A stretch of 64,000 bases of DNA from assembly GCA_018333785.1 (NCBI GenBank), contig JAGXSU010000108.1:79301-143300 (forward strand). Reading direction: 5' to 3'. The notes under the pieces are model-generated. The model was not told the origin of the DNA and did no database searches. It was given only the letters and a program-made list of their open reading frames with translations. The first letter of the stretch is position 1. Each line of letters begins with the position of its first letter. The translations under genes and the position numbers were made by a program. This document shows, in pieces, positions 50,077-59,001 of this stretch. The stretch is from Methylomicrobium sp. (lineage in GTDB: Bacteria; Pseudomonadota; Gammaproteobacteria; Methylococcales; Methylomonadaceae).

Positions 50077-51249
50077 TCAATACCCGGTTAACTCAACATA
50101 ACCTTGTCCGGAAACAGGGCGGCCGTTTTTCTTTCCGGTCAGTTTGACCGCGCCTTCCCAATAACGGTAACGCCCGTTCAACTCTTGATCGTTGATGAAG
50201 GGTGTAATTTCCAGACTGATCGCCTGCTGCGGAATAGTCAACCGCCATTTGGCCGGGTAAGTGCTATTGGAATGCGGGCTTGTCCACTGTCCGGAAACGT
50301 CAATATTGACGCTGGCGGCGTTGAGACGAAGCTGGGAGTTGTCCGCTTCAACGATGATGCCGGAACTATAAGTGTCGGCCTTGCCGTCCTTGCGTCTAAG
50401 CCGGTAGAACATGATTTCGCTGTGATCGGACAATTGCAGTGAAAACCAGTCCCAACCGGCTTGTTCGGCAGACAGGGCACTGGTACTCCATTCCCTGTCC
50501 ATCCAGCTGGTGCCGGATACTGAAAAAGGTTGATTCTTTATGCGGATGGAACCCGCCGTCGCCAGGCGAGTAAACGAATAATAATAAGAGGCGTTGCCCG
50601 CTTGCTCGCTTTTCTGGCTAAAGCCTTGATTGCCTTGCAAGACTACAGGTTTTTCCATCGTGAGCTGTAAATCAATAGCCACCGTTGCGTTTTTTGCGGT
50701 GAGTTTGAGCGGGAAAACAGTTTGGCCGCTGCCTTCAGCCGACCAATCGTTAAGCCAAACCCGAAAGGGCTCCGCTTCAGCGCCTGCCAAATCCAGTCCG
50801 GCACGACTGAAACGTTCGTCATGATAAAAAGTGTTGCCCTGAATATCCGTAACAGTGAAGTGAGCCATATACATCTGCCGGTTCCGCCAGGCTGATTCTG
50901 ACGTGAGGCGCTCGGTCGATTCAGAGGCGGTAGTCTCTGCCGCCAAGGCAAAACGGAAAAATGTCAGTTGATAGCCGAACGGCCGCCCCGATGCATCTTT
51001 TAGATTGCCTGTGAAATACCACCATTCGGTCCGATAATCAGGATGAGCGCCATGGTCGGCAGGAAATTCGAAAAGTCTGGGAGAATAGGCTTTGGCAAAA
51101 CCTTTATCGTCAGCCATCAATACGTTAGCTGCGGCATCCTGACTTTGCATTGCTAACCGGTCATAAGTCTGAAAAAAGCGAACGCCTGCAAACACCAGCA
51201 ACGCGCTGATGAGCAAAATGCTGATTAAAACGGCAGGCTTTTTCATCAT
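50077..51249 (-). CDS. AttH/CrtC-like lipocalin-domain protein
   Basis: A 390-residue protein anchored by an N-terminal hydrophobic helix (LISILLISALLVFAGVRFF). The segment FEFPADHGAHPDYRTEWWYFTGNL is the signature of the carotenoid 1,2-hydratase/AttH lipocalin-like family, continued by SGTSWMDREWSTSAL and GWDWFSLQL. Members near FtsX-type ABC transporters, as here, are thought to bind or carry a lipid in the periplasm, with no hydratase activity implied. Its ATG overlaps the permease stop (ATGA). Confidence 0.87.
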   Translation of the reverse strand: MMKKPAVLISILLISALLVFAGVRFFQTYDRLAMQSQDAAANVLMADDKGFAKAYSPRLFEFPADHGAHPDYRTEWWYFTGNLKDASGRPFGYQLTFFRFALAAETTASESTERLTSESAWRNRQMYMAHFTVTDIQGNTFYHDERFSRAGLDLAGAEAEPFRVWLNDWSAEGSGQTVFPLKLTAKNATVAIDLQLTMEKPVVLQGNQGFSQKSEQAGNASYYYSFTRLATAGSIRIKNQPFSVSGTSWMDREWSTSALSAEQAGWDWFSLQLSDHSEIMFYRLRRKDGKADTYSSGIIVEADNSQLRLNAASVNIDVSGQWTSPHSNSTYPAKWRLTIPQQAISLEITPFINDQELNGRYRYWEGAVKLTGKKNGRPVSGQGYVELTGY

Positions 51250-53795
51250 TCGTTACGCAAGGCGATGGCCGGACTGGTTTTGGCCATTTTTAAGGAGGGC
51301 AGAATGCCGGCCAGCAAGGCTGCGATTAACGCCAGCAGCAAGCCTTGAAACAGTGAGGCTGTATTCACATGAAAATCCATTGTCCAGCCGAATGACCGTT
51401 GATAGACCACAAATATCAGCACATAGGCGACGATAAAACCAACCGGAATCGAAAAAACACCGGCGACCAGTCCCATCAATCCGGTTTCTGACGTGATCAT
51501 GATCGATAATTGTCTGGGCGTTACGCCAATCGCTCGGAGAATTCCCAGCTGCCGGGTTCGTTCATATTGCAAAGCCATCAGCGCGCCAAATACGCCGACA
51601 AAGGCAATTCCTGCCGCCAGCCAGCGTAACGCCTCGGTGACTGCAAACGTTTGCCCGAACACCTGCATCGAGGCCTCATAAATAGCTCGGTTGGATCGGA
51701 CCGATTGCGCTCCCTTCAGCAAGCCTGAAATCTGCGGTTCCAGTGTGTTCAGATCGGTATCCGGCTGGGCATAAATGCCGATGCCGGTGAAGCCTAAATC
51801 AGGCCAGTAGCGTAAATAGAGTTTGCGGCTCATTGCAATATGCCCCCGGTCGCCGCTGTAATCCTTGTAAATGGCCAGTATTTTGAAGGCCTGTTGACCT
51901 TGTGCGGTTTGCAGCAACAGGTCTTGTCCGGGTTTTAGCCGGTGATGATAAGCGTAAGGTTCAGTGATAAAAACGCCTTGTTGTTCAAAGGTCTGCCAAA
52001 TATTGGCTTGTGGCGGGTGAGTAAAAAGGAAGCCGTGTCGGGCTTGATCGTTGAGTTCGAAAACTGACGCATCTATCATACCGTCTATCCCTCTAATACG
52101 CGTATGCAGCACACTGCTGAGCTTGGTTACCCCCGGAATTTCAGCTAGGGAAGTTTTCAGTTGCTGATCTGTCGCAGCTTTGTTATCAGCCAGTTTCTCC
52201 CCGGGCAAGGACACATATAAATCTGCCTGCAAGCTGATTTTTAGCCAGTCCGATACCGTTTGGCGGAAGCTGGAAATCATCAAATCCATGCCGATAGTCG
52301 CCGATACGGCAATCATCAGCGCAGCAATGGCGATGCCGGTCCGGCTTATCTCTGCCGTCACCAGTCTGGGCGGCAGTTTGCCCAGCACACCGAATAAGCG
52401 CCCCGTTAGCCATTCGACGCCTTTCATAATGACCAAAGTAATACCGGGAGTCATCAATGCAAAACCGAACAACAGCATAAAGATGCAGGCCAAGCCTAGC
52501 CTGATGCTGGTTTCGGAAAAATAGGCCAAGCCCAGGCCCAGAAAAATGAATACCACGCTTAAACTGGTCGCAATTTTGATGATGTGTCTGATGCCCGATT
52601 CCAGTTGTGAGCGAATAATCACCGTGGAAGGTGCCAACCGGGTCGCTTCCAAAGCGGGTGGCAAGACCGCCAATAGCGTTGCACAAACACCCAGTCCTAT
52701 GGCTTTGCCGATTTGCCAGTAAGAAACAAACCAATCGCCGCCTTCAATCCTAAAAAAAATACTGTTCACGGTTGCCGAGACCAGATGCAAGAGACCTTGG
52801 GCTAACACAATGCCCAGCAAAATGCCGGTGCCGGTGCCGACCAGAGCCAATATCAACGCTTCCTGCACAATCATTGTAAACACCTGTTTTCGACTGACGC
52901 CCAGTAAACGCAAACTGCCTATCAATCGCCACCGTTGAATCACCAGAAACGTCATGGTGTTATAGATGAGAAACATGCCCACCAGTAGCGACAGCAGGCC
53001 CAATGCATTCAAATTGATCGAAAATGCTTCTGTCATTTGCCGCATGGCCTGATTGTGGGTTTCCATGGCTATTAATTCAGCGGTATTCGGAAGGCTGTCA
53101 CGGATAGACTTGATCAAGGAAGGCGTGTGTTCATTCTCATCTATCCCCCAATCAATGAAGCTCAGTTTGCCTGATAAGCCGGTTACTTCCTGAGCGCTGG
53201 CAATGTCGGTGATCAGCATGTTGTCCAGTGCGTGCCGGCTTAACGAGTTGCTGAGTGTTATCAAACCGATGACCTGCATTTCCCGCTCACCCCTGTCTGT
53301 GCTGATTGTCAGCCAGTCATCCACTTTCAATTCAAGTTTTTGAGCAGTATGCTCGCTGATTAAGAGGGTATCCGGTTCTGTAAGTAACCGACCGGCCAGT
53401 GTCGATTGATCCTCGGTCAATGCTGTTTGCCAGCTAGTCTGCAAGCCTTGTTCAGCAAATGGATCGATACCCAGTAACGTAAAACGCGACTCGGGAAATT
53501 GCTTAAGAAATACCGTTGATTGTAGAACCGGGGATAAAGTGCGCAGCCCCTGATCGATTTTGAGTTGACGATAAATGCGTTCATCAAGTCCGCCATCGCC
53601 GCCAATGATTCTGTGCGTTGCCTTACCGGAAATAGCCCGTCCCGCCTGAGTAAACGATTGCAACGAGCTTTCCAGCGCGATATCGATAGCAATGACGACA
53701 GCAACGCCCAGTGTAATGCCTAATAACGCCAAGGCCAGCTGCCAGGGATGTTTCAGTAAAAAGTTGCGGCTGGCGCGGTTAACTAATGAAGTCAT
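51246..53795 (-). CDS. FtsX-like ABC transporter permease
   Basis: An 849-residue MacB/LolC-type permease with two copies of the four-helix FtsX unit separated by long periplasmic domains: helices near 20-40, 260-400, 420-500 and 715-840. PWQLALALLGITLGVAVVIAIDIAL opens it, and LGILRAIGVTPRQLSIMI is the coupling-helix region. Such permeases move lipoproteins or envelope lipids rather than crossing the membrane with small solutes. It overlaps the ATPase gene by 4 bp upstream and the lipocalin gene by 4 bp downstream. Confidence 0.92.
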   Translation of the reverse strand: MTSLVNRASRNFLLKHPWQLALALLGITLGVAVVIAIDIALESSLQSFTQAGRAISGKATHRIIGGDGGLDERIYRQLKIDQGLRTLSPVLQSTVFLKQFPESRFTLLGIDPFAEQGLQTSWQTALTEDQSTLAGRLLTEPDTLLISEHTAQKLELKVDDWLTISTDRGEREMQVIGLITLSNSLSRHALDNMLITDIASAQEVTGLSGKLSFIDWGIDENEHTPSLIKSIRDSLPNTAELIAMETHNQAMRQMTEAFSINLNALGLLSLLVGMFLIYNTMTFLVIQRWRLIGSLRLLGVSRKQVFTMIVQEALILALVGTGTGILLGIVLAQGLLHLVSATVNSIFFRIEGGDWFVSYWQIGKAIGLGVCATLLAVLPPALEATRLAPSTVIIRSQLESGIRHIIKIATSLSVVFIFLGLGLAYFSETSIRLGLACIFMLLFGFALMTPGITLVIMKGVEWLTGRLFGVLGKLPPRLVTAEISRTGIAIAALMIAVSATIGMDLMISSFRQTVSDWLKISLQADLYVSLPGEKLADNKAATDQQLKTSLAEIPGVTKLSSVLHTRIRGIDGMIDASVFELNDQARHGFLFTHPPQANIWQTFEQQGVFITEPYAYHHRLKPGQDLLLQTAQGQQAFKILAIYKDYSGDRGHIAMSRKLYLRYWPDLGFTGIGIYAQPDTDLNTLEPQISGLLKGAQSVRSNRAIYEASMQVFGQTFAVTEALRWLAAGIAFVGVFGALMALQYERTRQLGILRAIGVTPRQLSIMITSETGLMGLVAGVFSIPVGFIVAYVLIFVVYQRSFGWTMDFHVNTASLFQGLLLALIAALLAGILPSLKMAKTSPAIALRNE

Positions 53796-54490
53796 GATGG
53801 CTTTTCAACGCTAACCAGCGTTTTGTTCCGTATCGTAAAGACGCTATCGGCCAGTCCCATAACTTCCTGACTGTGGGTTGCCATGATCATGGTTTTACCG
53901 GTTTGACGCACCAGCGTATCCAATAACGCCAGGACCTGTTTTCCGGTTTCCAGGTCCAGGTTGCCTGTAGGTTCGTCGGCTAAAACGATGGCCGGTTCAT
54001 GGATCAGTGACCGGGCTATCGCGATACGTTGCTGCTCGCCTCCCGAAAGGCGGTCAGGATAACTGTCCTGACGCGGCTTTAAGTCGAGTTTATCAAGCAG
54101 GTTCAAGGCTTTATCCACATCAGTATCGGTAATGCGGTGCAGTAATTCCAAAGGCAGCAGTAAGTTTTCCAGTACGGTCAGCGTTGGAATCAGATTGTAA
54201 GCCTGAAATACAAACCCGATATGTTTGCGCCTGAACAATGTACGTTCGTTTTCCGGCAGTGTGGTCAATTCAGTGCCCATAATGTTGACCCGTCCACTGT
54301 TGGGCTGGTCGATACCACTCAGCAGGTTCAGCAACGTTGATTTTCCCGAGCCGCTTCTGCCCAGCAGCACGATCAATTCGCCCTGACGGATATTCAGCGT
54401 GACATTATCCAGAATCGTTTGTTCAAGTCCTGACTCCCAATAACTTTTGGTCACTTGTTGGAGTGAGATGGCTGTTTCAGCAGAGGTCAT
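53792..54490 (-). CDS. ABC transporter ATPase, LolD/MacB-type
   Basis: Walker A LLGRSGSGKST, Q-loop FVFQAYNLIPTLTV, signature LSGGEQQRIAIARSL, Walker B IVLADEPTGNLD and H-loop MATHSQEVM are all present. The track starts at a GTG at 54559; the ATG at 54490 (MTSAETAIS) gives 232 residues, the standard size, and is preferred, though neither has a clear ribosome binding site. First gene of a three-gene operon (ATPase, permease, lipocalin), a layout resembling AttEFGH-type systems. Confidence 0.94.
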   Translation of the reverse strand: MTSAETAISLQQVTKSYWESGLEQTILDNVTLNIRQGELIVLLGRSGSGKSTLLNLLSGIDQPNSGRVNIMGTELTTLPENERTLFRRKHIGFVFQAYNLIPTLTVLENLLLPLELLHRITDTDVDKALNLLDKLDLKPRQDSYPDRLSGGEQQRIAIARSLIHEPAIVLADEPTGNLDLETGKQVLALLDTLVRQTGKTMIMATHSQEVMGLADSVFTIRNKTLVSVEKPS

Positions 54491-54784
54491 GGTTTTAAAG
54501 GTTAAGTTGGGAGAAAACGGATCGGAACAAGCCTGAAATAGGCGGGTTATCAGGTTCACGCCGGTAAGCGTTAAAAAGTTACTTTACGCCTGTTTCCTGA
54601 TGAGTGATGGAGTTAATTTATCTCGAACCCGCGATTGTGCAAATCAGATCCAGAGGGACAAAACAGAAGACGGTCGCCTTGATAAACATTAGAATGCAAA
54701 AAAATTGTCATGATAACAAGATCCGGATGCAGTCGTTAAGACCGGGCTGATTTCGGGTGAAGATATTTAATTAAGGAGCATCGC

Positions 54785-55225
54785 ATGGATAAATATGGCC
54801 ATATTTTGGTAGCAGTGGATTACTCGCATCATTGCCGCATCGTTGCAGAAAAAGCCCGGCAACTGGCAAGTCTGCATCAGGCTAAACTCAGTCTCTTGCA
54901 TGTACTGGATAATATCCCCATGCCACAAATGCAGTACGGCACGATAATACCTTTGGATGAGTTGTCCGATAACGCGCTATTGGAAGCTGAAAAAAACCGG
55001 CTGATAGAACTTGGCAAAGACCTGGGCATCAGCAAAGATAATTGCCAACTGGTTTGGGGCATGCCCAAGCGTGAAATCACCCTGTTTGCTGACCGCAAAG
55101 ATGTGGATTTGATTGTCGTCGGTTCGCATGGTCGGCATGGCATCGCCTTGTTGCTGGGTTCTACAGCCAATGCTGTGTTACATCATGCTCACTGCGATGT
55201 GCTTTCGGTGCGTTTGAAAGATTGA
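54785..55225 (+). CDS. Universal stress protein UspA family
   Basis: A 146-residue cytosolic protein. ILVAVDYSHHC opens the Rossmann-like fold, and IVVGSHGRHGIALLLGSTANAVLHHAHCDVLSV carries the Gx2Gx9G(S/T) nucleotide-binding motif, so it should bind ATP. TAAGGAGC precedes the ATG. It is divergent from the ABC operon. A hairpin lies 80 bp after the stop. Confidence 0.93.
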   Translation: MDKYGHILVAVDYSHHCRIVAEKARQLASLHQAKLSLLHVLDNIPMPQMQYGTIIPLDELSDNALLEAEKNRLIELGKDLGISKDNCQLVWGMPKREITLFADRKDVDLIVVGSHGRHGIALLLGSTANAVLHHAHCDVLSVRLKD

Positions 55226-55723
55226 TGGTAACTACTCGTCCGCTTTGAATTAAGGGTGTAGATGCTTGATTTCAAAGGACGCATCAATACGTCCCTGTAG
55301 CTCTCTGCAACATCCCTGTTGCAGAAGCCTTTTCAATCAACCACCTACACTCACTAAAATGGGAGTGGGTGAGCAGATACGATTAATGGCAATAAAGTTG
55401 CGATGGGGGTGAAGCTTCGTTTTTATCGAAGCCCGCCCCAAACCGTTAACTTTCATTTTCCGGAGTGATGAAAACAGCTTGATGATCCTTAGGTTGGTCG
55501 TTGGCAATTCGAAATCGGCTTTCGGATGCTGATTAAGATCTACTTAATTTACTGCCATTACAGTCTCCCCGTTCTATCAAGATACTCCCTGTATCGTCTG
55601 GTTTGATTTGTGAGCTAACAGCAAGCGCTCTTGACTCGCCCATACCCTCAGAACTTCGCTTACCCCGGCTATTAAACTCAAGACAGGGCAGTACTCTTCA
55701 GTTGTTTAAATTAGGAGAAATTT
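55226..55723. other. 498-bp intergenic region
   Basis: Holds a terminator-like hairpin CTGCAAC-ATCCCT-GTTGCAG followed by AAGCCTTTT (55305-55324) and, just before it, TTCAAAGGACGCATCAATACGTCCC, which resembles the sequence at the nfeD start (60050). No gene seen. The promoter of the FG-GAP protein should lie near 55650-55700. Confidence 0.55.
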
Positions 55724-57274
55724 ATGGTTCAAACAAAATGGGTCAGATGTTTATTTTCTGTCATGTGCTTACTAATGCTTAATTCGAAATGCGCTTTGGC
55801 ATTTGAGTCAGGAAATGATTTGCCTGTTGGAAATTATCTAAGCGCTGTTACTGCAGGTGATTTTAATGCCGATCAAAAAGCTGACCTGGCAGTCACCAAT
55901 TACTATGATGGCACGCTTTCGATCGTGTTCGGAAACGGCAGTGGAAATGTATCAAGGCCATTGCTCTACCGGGTAGGCGCCGCCCCGATGCATGTTCATT
56001 CGACCGACTTGAACGGCGACGGCATAACAGATCTGGTTGTAGCCAATTACCAAAGTCATAATGTTTCAGTGCTGATGGGCAGAGGGCAGGGTTCTTTTAG
56101 AGCCGCCAGGAACTATTTGTCCGGAAAAACGCCGATTCAGGTGGTTAGTTCGGATTTTAACAATGACAAAATACCCGATCTGGCCGTTGCCAATAGCAGT
56201 ACCAACACGGTATCACTGATGCATGGCAAAGGTGATGGGAGTTTTTTACCGGCCAGTAGTTTTAATGTGGGTCTACAACCCAGTTCACTCGCTGCGGGTG
56301 ATATTAATAGAGATGGCCGTACAGATTTAGTCGTAGCCAATTATAAAGAGAATACCGTATCGGTGTTATTGGGTGACGGTAAAGGTCGGTTTTCTCTGCA
56401 AAAGAAAATAGCGGCAGGTTCCGGCCCTTATTCGCTGGCATTGACAGACCTTAATAGAGACAGCAAACCGGATATTGTTGTAACCCATTACAAAAGTGGC
56501 ACTGTTTCCATCTTATTGGGTAAAGGGGATGGTAATTTCGTAGCCATGGGCACTATTGCCGTCGGGCAAACCCCACGGTTTTTGCTGAGTGAAGACTTGA
56601 ATAACGATAAAATTCCTGATCTGGCAATAACCCGTTTTTCGGATAACAAAGTGACATTATTTCTAGGTAAAGGAGACGGCCGTTTTTCCGCGCCTGAAAT
56701 TTTTGCAGTGGGTAATGGGCCGACGTCTATTGCTGCCCGTGATTTCGATGGCGACCAAGCATTAGATCTTGCGGTTGCTAACCATTATGACGGCAGCCTC
56801 TCTATGTTGTTTGGTGAACGTGCAGATAGCCAATCGCCCCCGCCCGTGAATCAGCCGCCCGCTACAACCCCAGGTCAACATGACGTGGGGTTGGCGGCTA
56901 TTGAACAAAGTGTCCTCCAGAAAATCAATGCTTACCGTGTTTCGCGAGGTTTAGCCTTATTAACTGGCGACCCTACGATCAGCGATGTGGCAAGAATTCA
57001 TAGCCAAAATATGGCGTCAGGATCAGTCCCGTTTGGTCATGACGGTTTTCAAACGCGTATTCAAACCATTGCCCAAGCACTGCCTTATCGCAGCGCCGGT
57101 GAAAATGTGGCTGCTAATTGGGGTTACAGCGATCCGGCAGCAACAGCGGTTGATGGCTGGTTAAAGAGTGCCGCTCATCATGCCAGTATTGTGGGAAATT
57201 ATCGAAAAACAGGGATAGGCGTAGCCAGAAGCCGAAGCGGAGAAGTATTTCTTACCCAAATCTTTTGGCATTGA
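55724..57274 (+). CDS. Secreted FG-GAP/VCBS propeller fused to a CAP (SCP) domain
   Basis: A 516-residue exported protein. After a signal peptide (LFSVMCLLMLNSKCALA) come seven to eight FG-GAP/VCBS repeats (about 35-375), each with an acidic calcium-binding loop such as DFNADQKADLAV or DLNGDGITDLVV, which form a beta-propeller. A proline-rich linker (SPPPVNQPPATTP) leads to a CAP domain (about 390-516) with the conserved HxxG-like GSVPFGHDGF, AGENVAANW and IGVARSRSGEVFLTQIFW. CAP domains bind ligands or act at surfaces; the propeller suggests adhesion. GGAGAAA precedes the ATG. Confidence 0.9.
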   Translation: MVQTKWVRCLFSVMCLLMLNSKCALAFESGNDLPVGNYLSAVTAGDFNADQKADLAVTNYYDGTLSIVFGNGSGNVSRPLLYRVGAAPMHVHSTDLNGDGITDLVVANYQSHNVSVLMGRGQGSFRAARNYLSGKTPIQVVSSDFNNDKIPDLAVANSSTNTVSLMHGKGDGSFLPASSFNVGLQPSSLAAGDINRDGRTDLVVANYKENTVSVLLGDGKGRFSLQKKIAAGSGPYSLALTDLNRDSKPDIVVTHYKSGTVSILLGKGDGNFVAMGTIAVGQTPRFLLSEDLNNDKIPDLAITRFSDNKVTLFLGKGDGRFSAPEIFAVGNGPTSIAARDFDGDQALDLAVANHYDGSLSMLFGERADSQSPPPVNQPPATTPGQHDVGLAAIEQSVLQKINAYRVSRGLALLTGDPTISDVARIHSQNMASGSVPFGHDGFQTRIQTIAQALPYRSAGENVAANWGYSDPAATAVDGWLKSAAHHASIVGNYRKTGIGVARSRSGEVFLTQIFWH

Positions 57275-57413
57275 TTTTTTATCTCAAGACATAACGAGGG
57301 TATCATCGCTTTACGTTGTTTTATCATAATCCGGAGTTTGTTCCGGTTTATGAGCAAGTCAAACCCAAATCGGTCGAAAATGGATCTTGGTTTCTAAACG
57401 TTCAGGTCTTTAC

Positions 57414-57794
57414 ATGTCTAAAAGTAGCTTGTTTTATCTAATATTCAGCCTTGTATTACTCTCCTGTAAAGCTCAGGAACACTCTGTTGTTCGATCGGAA
57501 ACAAGGCCCGCAGAAAACAGATTAGTGCTGGTCTGTGATAATGGTTATGAGATAAGCGCCATCTACTATGCGCCTGATTCGGAAGGCGTATTGTCGAAGC
57601 TGTCTTTAAAAATCAATAAAGCGGGGAAAACGGATAGCGTGGAAATGATCCCTGCGATTGCTGCCAGCGGCGCGAAATTCGAGACTCCGGATGGTCAACT
57701 ATCTTTTTGGGAGCATCAAGGCGAGTTTACGTTGGGAAAAGGCGATAAAAATGTCAGCGTTTGTCGTCAAGCTACTAAGAAAACAACGCCCTAA
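57414..57794 (+). CDS. MliC-like lysozyme inhibitor lipoprotein
   Basis: A 126-residue lipoprotein. The lipobox is LVLLSCKAQ. LVLVCDNGYEISAIYY opens the MliC/PliC domain, whose inhibitory core SGAKFETPDGQLSFWEHQGEFTL fits the family consensus (SGA...DG...W). MliC blocks c-type lysozyme at the outer membrane. The ATG at 57414 is preceded by CAGG; the track start at 57387 adds a charged leader before the signal peptide and is rejected. Confidence 0.85.
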   Translation: MSKSSLFYLIFSLVLLSCKAQEHSVVRSETRPAENRLVLVCDNGYEISAIYYAPDSEGVLSKLSLKINKAGKTDSVEMIPAIAASGAKFETPDGQLSFWEHQGEFTLGKGDKNVSVCRQATKKTTP

Positions 57795-57799
57795 GAGAT

Positions 57800-57833
57800 G
57801 CCTGCGAAAAGAGAAGCATCTCTTTTCGCAGGC
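57800..57833 (+). terminator. Strong hairpin terminator after the MliC-like gene
   Basis: GCCTGCGAAAAGAGA-AGCA-TCTCTTTTCGCAGGC, a perfect 15-bp stem, followed by TGTTTTC, 5 bases after the stop codon. It also lies 50 bp from the convergent gene and may serve both. Confidence 0.85.
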
Positions 57834-57883
57834 TGTTTTCTGCAAGAATGCCTAATGGCCTTATCTTTTAAATTGTTTGTGAG

Positions 57884-58321
57884 TTAGTCGTGACGGTCTT
57901 TTTTAACTCGTGTTCCGGTCGTGGTCCCGAGCAGGCCAAAATTGTTACTCCATTGGCCAATAAATGAGTTTTTATCAGGAGTAAACTGAAGTTCAAAGTC
58001 GGATTGGACTGTTACATTCGGTGCCGGGGAAAAATCGAGAGACAATTCTACAGAGCAATCAGGATTAATGGACGCTGTTCCATTAACCGGTCCTGTAAAT
58101 CCTGGCTTAACTGAACCATCCGGAGCAACACTGAAGGCACACAAACCAAATGCCAGTCCCTTCTTAATCTCTATTTCGCAACGTCCGGTATGAGGATTGG
58201 CTGGAGAGACACTGTTTTGGAACATGACATAATTGCCGTTTAAGTGGACGTTCTGGCAATGAGGGCCGGCTTGTATTTGATAGGACATGAGTAGGCCGGC
58301 TAACAAAAGAATTTTTTTCAT
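57884..58321 (-). CDS. Exported beta-rich protein, unknown function
   Basis: A 145-residue protein with a signal peptide (ILLLAGLLMSYQIQAGP). The mature part is beta-rich, with three or four cysteines that could pair (PHCQN, RCEIE, GLCAFS, PDCSVE). AGGG precedes the ATG at 58321; the track start at 58387 has a charged leader ahead of the signal peptide and is rejected. No family recognised. Confidence 0.72.
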   Translation of the reverse strand: MKKILLLAGLLMSYQIQAGPHCQNVHLNGNYVMFQNSVSPANPHTGRCEIEIKKGLAFGLCAFSVAPDGSVKPGFTGPVNGTASINPDCSVELSLDFSPAPNVTVQSDFELQFTPDKNSFIGQWSNNFGLLGTTTGTRVKKDRHD

Positions 58322-58672
58322 TAAATTTACCCTGTTTATAGGTCTGGAAAATTGTTGATCAATGTGATTTTTTATATGCTTTTTCAACCCCTTCTTGATA
58401 GGGATTCGGTTTTTGCCTTAGTGATGGGACATACTTAATTGCCTAAAAGCAGATGTTTTGTATAAAGGCCTAAACCGCTTGAAATGACTGCTCCAGCTTG
58501 GCCTCATGATGCAATTAGCACTTAATATGCCATCAATGATTTCAAGGCTTTCGATGTGAGCAACAAACAATTTAATGTGTGAAATGGCGCATATTGGGTG
58601 CCCTGACGCAAATGAAAGGATAAATTTTGGGTAGCTATTCAGTGGAGCAATAAAACAAAGGTGTTGCTCCGT

Positions 58673-58703
58673 GTTGGTTGCGGTTGGCGATAGCCAACCC
58701 AAC
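58673..58703 (-). repeat. REP-like palindrome, GTTGGG family
   Basis: GTTGGTTGCGGTTGGCGATAGCCAACCCAAC, with the shared GGCGATAGCC centre. The GTAG foot is not preserved. Confidence 0.55.
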
Positions 58704-58739
58704 ATTTCAAGGCCATTACTTTAATTTTGAAGTTTCCCA

Positions 58740-58945
58740 GTTTTTATAGGGTTGTCCAGGCTTGTTAGAGAGCTTAGTTTGCATTAATAGTTGCCGTCGT
58801 TCCGGCAGAGCCTGTCCCGGTCAGGGAATGCGGGGGAATAGCCGGAGCCTTTAGACCGCATAAGCGACTCCAGAAGCCATGGATGGTAAAGGCTGTAGCA
58901 CGTCCATGTGTCCTGGATCCCGGCAATCCCTGCCGGGATGACGCC
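58740..58945 (+). repeat. Dispersed intergenic repeat, copy 3
   Basis: Near-copy of 21622-21790: GAAGTTTCC, TTTTTATAGGGTTGTCCAGGCTTGTTAGAG, TTGCATTAATAGTTGCCGTCGTTCCGGCAG, then an extra segment, and CTGTAGCACGTCCATGTGTCCTGGATCCCGGCAATCCCTGCCGGGATGACG. With the REP-like unit it fills the 58322-59001 gap; the track ORF 58418-58705 there is not supported. Confidence 0.8.
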
Positions 58946-59001
58946 TATATCTAAAGCGAACAGTGCTTTGTTAAATGGGTTTGCCACCGTTTACTAAGAC
59001 C

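Noticed and set aside
58418-58705. 95-residue minus-strand ORF
   Set aside because: Begins in a REP-like palindrome, no ribosome binding site, no recognisable domain.
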